From positions 1-8,902 of the forward strand of contig JAPLRA010000342.1 of the NCBI GenBank assembly GCA_026399445.1: a stretch of 8,902 nt of DNA, read 5' to 3'. Of this stretch, positions 6,322-8,902 are shown piece after piece. The notes under the pieces were generated by a model that saw only the letters and a list, made by a program, of their open reading frames with translations, was not told where the DNA came from and searched no databases. Position numbers and translations under genes: made by a program. The stretch's first letter is position 1. Every line of letters begins with the position of its first letter. Source of the stretch: Sulfuritalea sp. (GTDB lineage Bacteria; Pseudomonadota; Gammaproteobacteria; Burkholderiales; Rhodocyclaceae).

Positions 6322-7160
6322 AGGCGCTCAACGCCGATCTCCACTGCCATTCGACAGTGTCCGACGGGCTGCTTGCTCCGGCAGACGTGGTGCGACGCGC
6401 CGCCGGCAACGGCGTGGAACTGTTGGCGCTGACCGACCACGATGAGCTTGGCGGATTGGCCGAAGCGCGCGCGGCGGCCGACGACATCGGTTTGCGCTTT
6501 GTCGATGGAGTCGAGGTGTCGATTTCCTGGGGCGACGACCAGACCGTGCATATCGTCGGGCTCGGCGTCGATTCCGCCAATGCCGCGCTGATCGAGGGCC
6601 TGCGCCAGGTCAGGAGCGGCCGCGACGCGCGTGCGGGACGCATGGCGGCAGAACTGGACAAGGTCGGCATTCATGGCGCCTACGAAGGTGCGTTGCGCCA
6701 TGCCGGCAATCCGGCGCTGGTCAGCCGTTCGCATTTCGCCCGCTACATCGCCGAGCAGGGGCATGCAAAGGACGTCAAGTCGGTGTTCGACTATTGGCTG
6801 GCCAAAGGCAAGCCGGGCTACGTCGAACATGCCTGGGCGACGCTGGAGGACGCGCTGCGCTGGATAGTCGGCGCTGGCGGTACGGCGGTGATCGCCCATC
6901 CGGGTCGCTACCGGCTGTCGAAGGCAGAGCGAAAAGAATTGTTCTGCGCATTCAAGGATCTCGGCGGACGGGGCATCGAGGTTCTGTCGGGTTCCAACAA
7001 GGATGACGAGGTGCGCGAGTTCTCGCGCATCGCGCGCGAGTTTGGCTTTCTCGCTTCGCGCGGCTCGGATTTTCACGGGCCGGGCGAAAGCTGGATCGAT
7101 CTAGGCAAGCTGCCGGACCTACCCGAGGATCTGACGCCCGTCTGGTCTCAGTTGGTCTGA
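6318..7160 (+). CDS. rnm: PHP-domain 3',5'-nucleoside bisphosphate phosphatase / RNase AM-like
   Basis: Family members (E. coli YciV/Rnm; a Chromobacterium violaceum homologue) use a three-metal PHP site to dephosphorylate 3',5'-bisphosphate nucleotides; the E. coli protein also trims the 5' end of ribosomal RNAs. At 280 residues it has family length. The metal ligands are all recognisable: His9 and His11 (DLHCHSTVSDG), Asp16, His41 (LTDHDE), Glu66 (DGVEVS), His78 (VHIVG), His194 (VIAHPGRYRLS), Asp251 and His253 (GSDFHGP). The start ATG overlaps the hydrolase stop (ATGA). It is followed 27 bp later by yciO; rnm/yciV and yciO are also neighbours in E. coli, which supports the call. The enzymatic assignment is by family. 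Confidence 0.9.
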   Translation: MKALNADLHCHSTVSDGLLAPADVVRRAAGNGVELLALTDHDELGGLAEARAAADDIGLRFVDGVEVSISWGDDQTVHIVGLGVDSANAALIEGLRQVRSGRDARAGRMAAELDKVGIHGAYEGALRHAGNPALVSRSHFARYIAEQGHAKDVKSVFDYWLAKGKPGYVEHAWATLEDALRWIVGAGGTAVIAHPGRYRLSKAERKELFCAFKDLGGRGIEVLSGSNKDDEVREFSRIAREFGFLASRGSDFHGPGESWIDLGKLPDLPEDLTPVWSQLV

Positions 7161-7187
7161 CTGACCCTCGTTCGGTACGCATAATCC

Positions 7188-7814
7188 ATGGCACAGCTAT
7201 TTCATATCCATCCGGAACATCCGCAACCTCGCCTGATCAAGCAGGCGGCGGAGATTGCCAGGAGCGGCGGCCTGATCGCGTTGCCCACAGATGCCGCCTA
7301 TTCGCTGGCCGGCGTGGCGGGGTACGCGCCCTTGCTGGACCGGATTCGCAGCATACGCGGCGTCGACGAGCGGCATCATTTCACGTTGATGGGTCGCGAC
7401 CTTTCCGAGATCGCCACCTACGCGCGGGTCGACAACGCGCAGTATCGACTGCTGAAGGCCACAACGCCGGGCAGCTATACCTTCATCCTCGAAGGCACCA
7501 AGGAACTGCCGCGTCGCCTGCTGCATCCCAAGCGCAAGACCATCGGTCTGCGCGTGCCGAATCATCCGCTGGCGCTGGCGCTGCTGGAAGAACTGGACGA
7601 ACCGCTGCTCACGTCAACCCTGATTCTGCCGGGTGCCGAGGCGCCGCTGGCAGATGCCGACGAGATACGCCAGCACCTGGAAAAGCTGCTCGATCTGGTG
7701 ATCGATGCCGGCGGTTGCGGCACGGAAATGACCACCGTCATCAACCTGACGAGCGCGCAGCCGGAACTCGTGCGTGCCGGTCAAGGACCGCTGGAACCTT
7801 TCGGGCTGGCATGA
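7188..7814 (+). CDS. yciO: YciO, Sua5/YrdC-domain protein
   Basis: A 208-residue cytoplasmic protein of the YrdC-like fold. It lines up almost end to end with E. coli YciO: the N-terminus MAQLFHIHPEHPQPRL corresponds to MSQFFYIHPDNPQQRL and confirms the ATG at 7188. The segments HHFTLMGRDLSEIATYARVDN, TPGSYTFILEGTKELPRRLL and KRKTIGLRVPNHP are typical. Compared with TsaC/YrdC, which makes threonylcarbamoyl-AMP for tRNA t6A, the KxRP motif reads SIRG and the SxN motif region reads LTSTLILPG, as in YciO. It should therefore not be annotated as the main t6A synthase; its cellular role is poorly defined. No Shine-Dalgarno is visible. It probably lies in one operon with the upstream phosphatase. 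Confidence 0.9.
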   Translation: MAQLFHIHPEHPQPRLIKQAAEIARSGGLIALPTDAAYSLAGVAGYAPLLDRIRSIRGVDERHHFTLMGRDLSEIATYARVDNAQYRLLKATTPGSYTFILEGTKELPRRLLHPKRKTIGLRVPNHPLALALLEELDEPLLTSTLILPGAEAPLADADEIRQHLEKLLDLVIDAGGCGTEMTTVINLTSAQPELVRAGQGPLEPFGLA

Positions 7815-7824
7815 CCCGGTCTGT

Positions 7825-7830
7825 TAAAAT
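7825..7830 (+). promoter_or_regulatory. possible -10 element before the M50 protease gene
   Basis: TAAAAT lies 11 nt before the ATG at 7842 with no Shine-Dalgarno between. A start about 7 nt downstream would leave a leader of only about 5 nt. No clear -35 box is seen. Confidence 0.4.
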
Positions 7831-7841
7831 CTCCTTCTCCC

Positions 7842-8486
7842 ATGAATTTCATTCAGACGCTGGCGATTTCCGCCCTGCCGATCATCTTTGCCATCACGCT
7901 GCATGAGGCGGCGCACGGCTACGCAGCGCGGCATTTCGGCGACCCGACGGCATGGCAGATGGGGCGCATCAGCCTGAATCCGCTGCGGCATGTGGATATG
8001 GTGGGAACCCTGCTGGTCCCGGCGCTGATACTGTTGCTTTCGGCAGGGGGCTTGTTGTTCGGCTGGGCCAAGCCGGTGCCGGTGGACTTCGGCAGATTGC
8101 GGCGCCCCAAGCAGGACATGCTCTGGGTGGCGGCGGCCGGGCCGGGGGCGAATCTGTTCATGGCGCTGGGTTGGGCGCTGGTCTTGAAGCTGGCGGTTGG
8201 AAGTCCGGAATTCGCCTACGCGGAAGCATTGAAGGAAATGGCCCGGGTCGGCATCAGCGTCAATGGCGTCCTGATGGTGCTGAACCTGCTGCCCTTGCCG
8301 CCGCTGGATGGTGGCCGAATCGTGGTGAGCTTGTTGCCTCATCGCGCGGCCTGGAAGTTTTCGCAGTTGGAACGCTGGGGTTTCCCCATCTTGCTGGCAT
8401 TGCTGTTCCTGGGGGTGCTTGATACCATCCTGAGGCCCTTGTTGTGGCTGTTCAACAGCCTGATTCGAACCCTTTTCGGTTTTTGA
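7842..8486 (+). CDS. Site-2 protease-like M50 membrane metalloprotease
   Basis: An integral inner-membrane zinc protease family protein of 214 residues, the short single-core form without PDZ domains. The zinc-binding HEAAH motif (His21, Glu22, His25) sits in the first hydrophobic segment, and the second signature NLLPLPPLDGGR supplies the third ligand, Asp156. Further hydrophobic segments occur near GTLLVPALILLLSAGGLLFGWAKP, in AAAGPGANLFMALGWALVL, and in the C-terminal FPILLALLFLGVLDTILRPLLWLF, for four or more membrane passes. Family members cut substrates within the membrane, but no substrate can be proposed here. It is followed one base after its stop by trpS, so the two are probably cotranscribed; an M50 gene beside trpS is common in betaproteobacteria. 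Confidence 0.92.
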   Translation: MNFIQTLAISALPIIFAITLHEAAHGYAARHFGDPTAWQMGRISLNPLRHVDMVGTLLVPALILLLSAGGLLFGWAKPVPVDFGRLRRPKQDMLWVAAAGPGANLFMALGWALVLKLAVGSPEFAYAEALKEMARVGISVNGVLMVLNLLPLPPLDGGRIVVSLLPHRAAWKFSQLERWGFPILLALLFLGVLDTILRPLLWLFNSLIRTLFGF

Positions 8487-8487
8487 A

Positions 8488-8902
8488 ATGTACGCAGAAA
8501 AAGTTCTCTCCGGCATGCGCCCCACCGGGCGGCTCCACCTCGGCCACTATCACGGCGTGCTTGCCAACTGGATCAAGCTCCAGCACGAGTATCCCTGCCT
8601 CTTCTTTGTTGCCGACTGGCATGCCCTGACCACCGCCTACGACGAGCCGGGCACGATCACCGACAACGCCAACGACATGATCATCGACTGGCTGGCGGCT
8701 GGCGTCGATCCCTCGCAGGCGACCATCTTCATCCAGTCCAAGGTGCCGGAGCACGCCGAACTGCATCTGCTGCTGTCGATGATGACGCCGCTGGGCTGGC
8801 TGGAGCGCGTGCCGACCTACAAGGATCAGCAGGAGAAGCTGACCCACAAGGATTTGACGACCTACGGCTTTCTCGGCTATCCGCTGCTGCAGGCGGCGGA
8901 CA
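8488..8902 (+). CDS. trpS: Tryptophanyl-tRNA synthetase, N-terminal part (runs off the right edge)
   Basis: A class I aminoacyl-tRNA synthetase that charges tRNA-Trp. 138 complete codons are present, from ATG at 8488 to the window end. The N-terminus MYAEKVLSGMRPTGRLHLGHYHGVL carries the HIGH-type signature HLGH (residues 17-20), followed by FFVADWHALTTAYDEP, the segment VDPSQATIFIQSKVPEHAELHLLLS and KDQQEKL...TTYGFLGYPLLQAAD, all typical of TrpS. The KMSKS loop is beyond the edge. Its start codon is separated from the protease stop by one base and lacks a Shine-Dalgarno, so translation probably depends on coupling. Confidence 0.95.
   Translation, partial: MYAEKVLSGMRPTGRLHLGHYHGVLANWIKLQHEYPCLFFVADWHALTTAYDEPGTITDNANDMIIDWLAAGVDPSQATIFIQSKVPEHAELHLLLSMMTPLGWLERVPTYKDQQEKLTHKDLTTYGFLGYPLLQAAD

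Noticed and set aside
7180..7185. CATAAT as a -10 box for yciO
   Set aside because: It lies only 2 nt before the ATG, so a transcript from it would start inside the gene, and the conserved N-terminus confirms that ATG. No -35 is seen at a fitting distance.

Overview
The window looks like chromosomal DNA from a GC-rich betaproteobacterium, most likely near Rhodocyclales (the Azoarcus/Aromatoleum/Thauera type). The reasons are a CoA-dependent aerobic aromatic-acid gene set of the kind known from Azoarcus evansii, the housekeeping run rnm-like / yciO / M50 protease / trpS, and the codon usage. This placement comes from remembered protein families; no search was run.

Layout. Positions 1-558 (minus strand) hold the N-terminal 186 codons of a dTDP-glucose 4,6-dehydratase (rfbB), which runs off the left edge. 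A divergent intergenic region (559-755) contains a good sigma70-type promoter for the rightward genes and a small palindrome. Positions 756-5422 form a rightward catabolic operon: a bifunctional FAD monooxygenase / old-yellow-enzyme reductase of the 2-aminobenzoyl-CoA (or salicylyl-CoA) type, an enoyl-CoA hydratase family protein, an acyl-CoA dehydrogenase and a RidA family protein. Positions 5452-8902 hold a second rightward group: an alpha/beta hydrolase, a PHP-domain phosphatase (rnm-like) overlapping it by 4 bp, yciO, an M50 membrane metalloprotease and the start of trpS.

How the genes work together (inference). The monooxygenase/reductase would hydroxylate and reduce an aromatic CoA thioester. 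The hydratase and dehydrogenase would carry the dearomatised ring into beta-oxidation-like steps. The RidA protein could act on an enamine/imine intermediate, which would favour anthranilate as substrate. No CoA ligase is present in the window.

The most notable observation is damage confined to the first two catabolic genes. A perfect 141-bp direct repeat (2216-2356 and 2580-2720) has a native copy in the reductase domain and an extra copy that replaces about 70 codons upstream and breaks the frame. About 25 codons are also missing immediately after the native copy, and the hydratase gene has a frameshift near 3083-3087. Everything on either side reads cleanly. The sequence alone cannot decide whether this is recent gene decay by rearrangement or a local assembly error; junction geometry and clustering make assembly error a serious possibility. 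I did not find a convincing undescribed biological system here.
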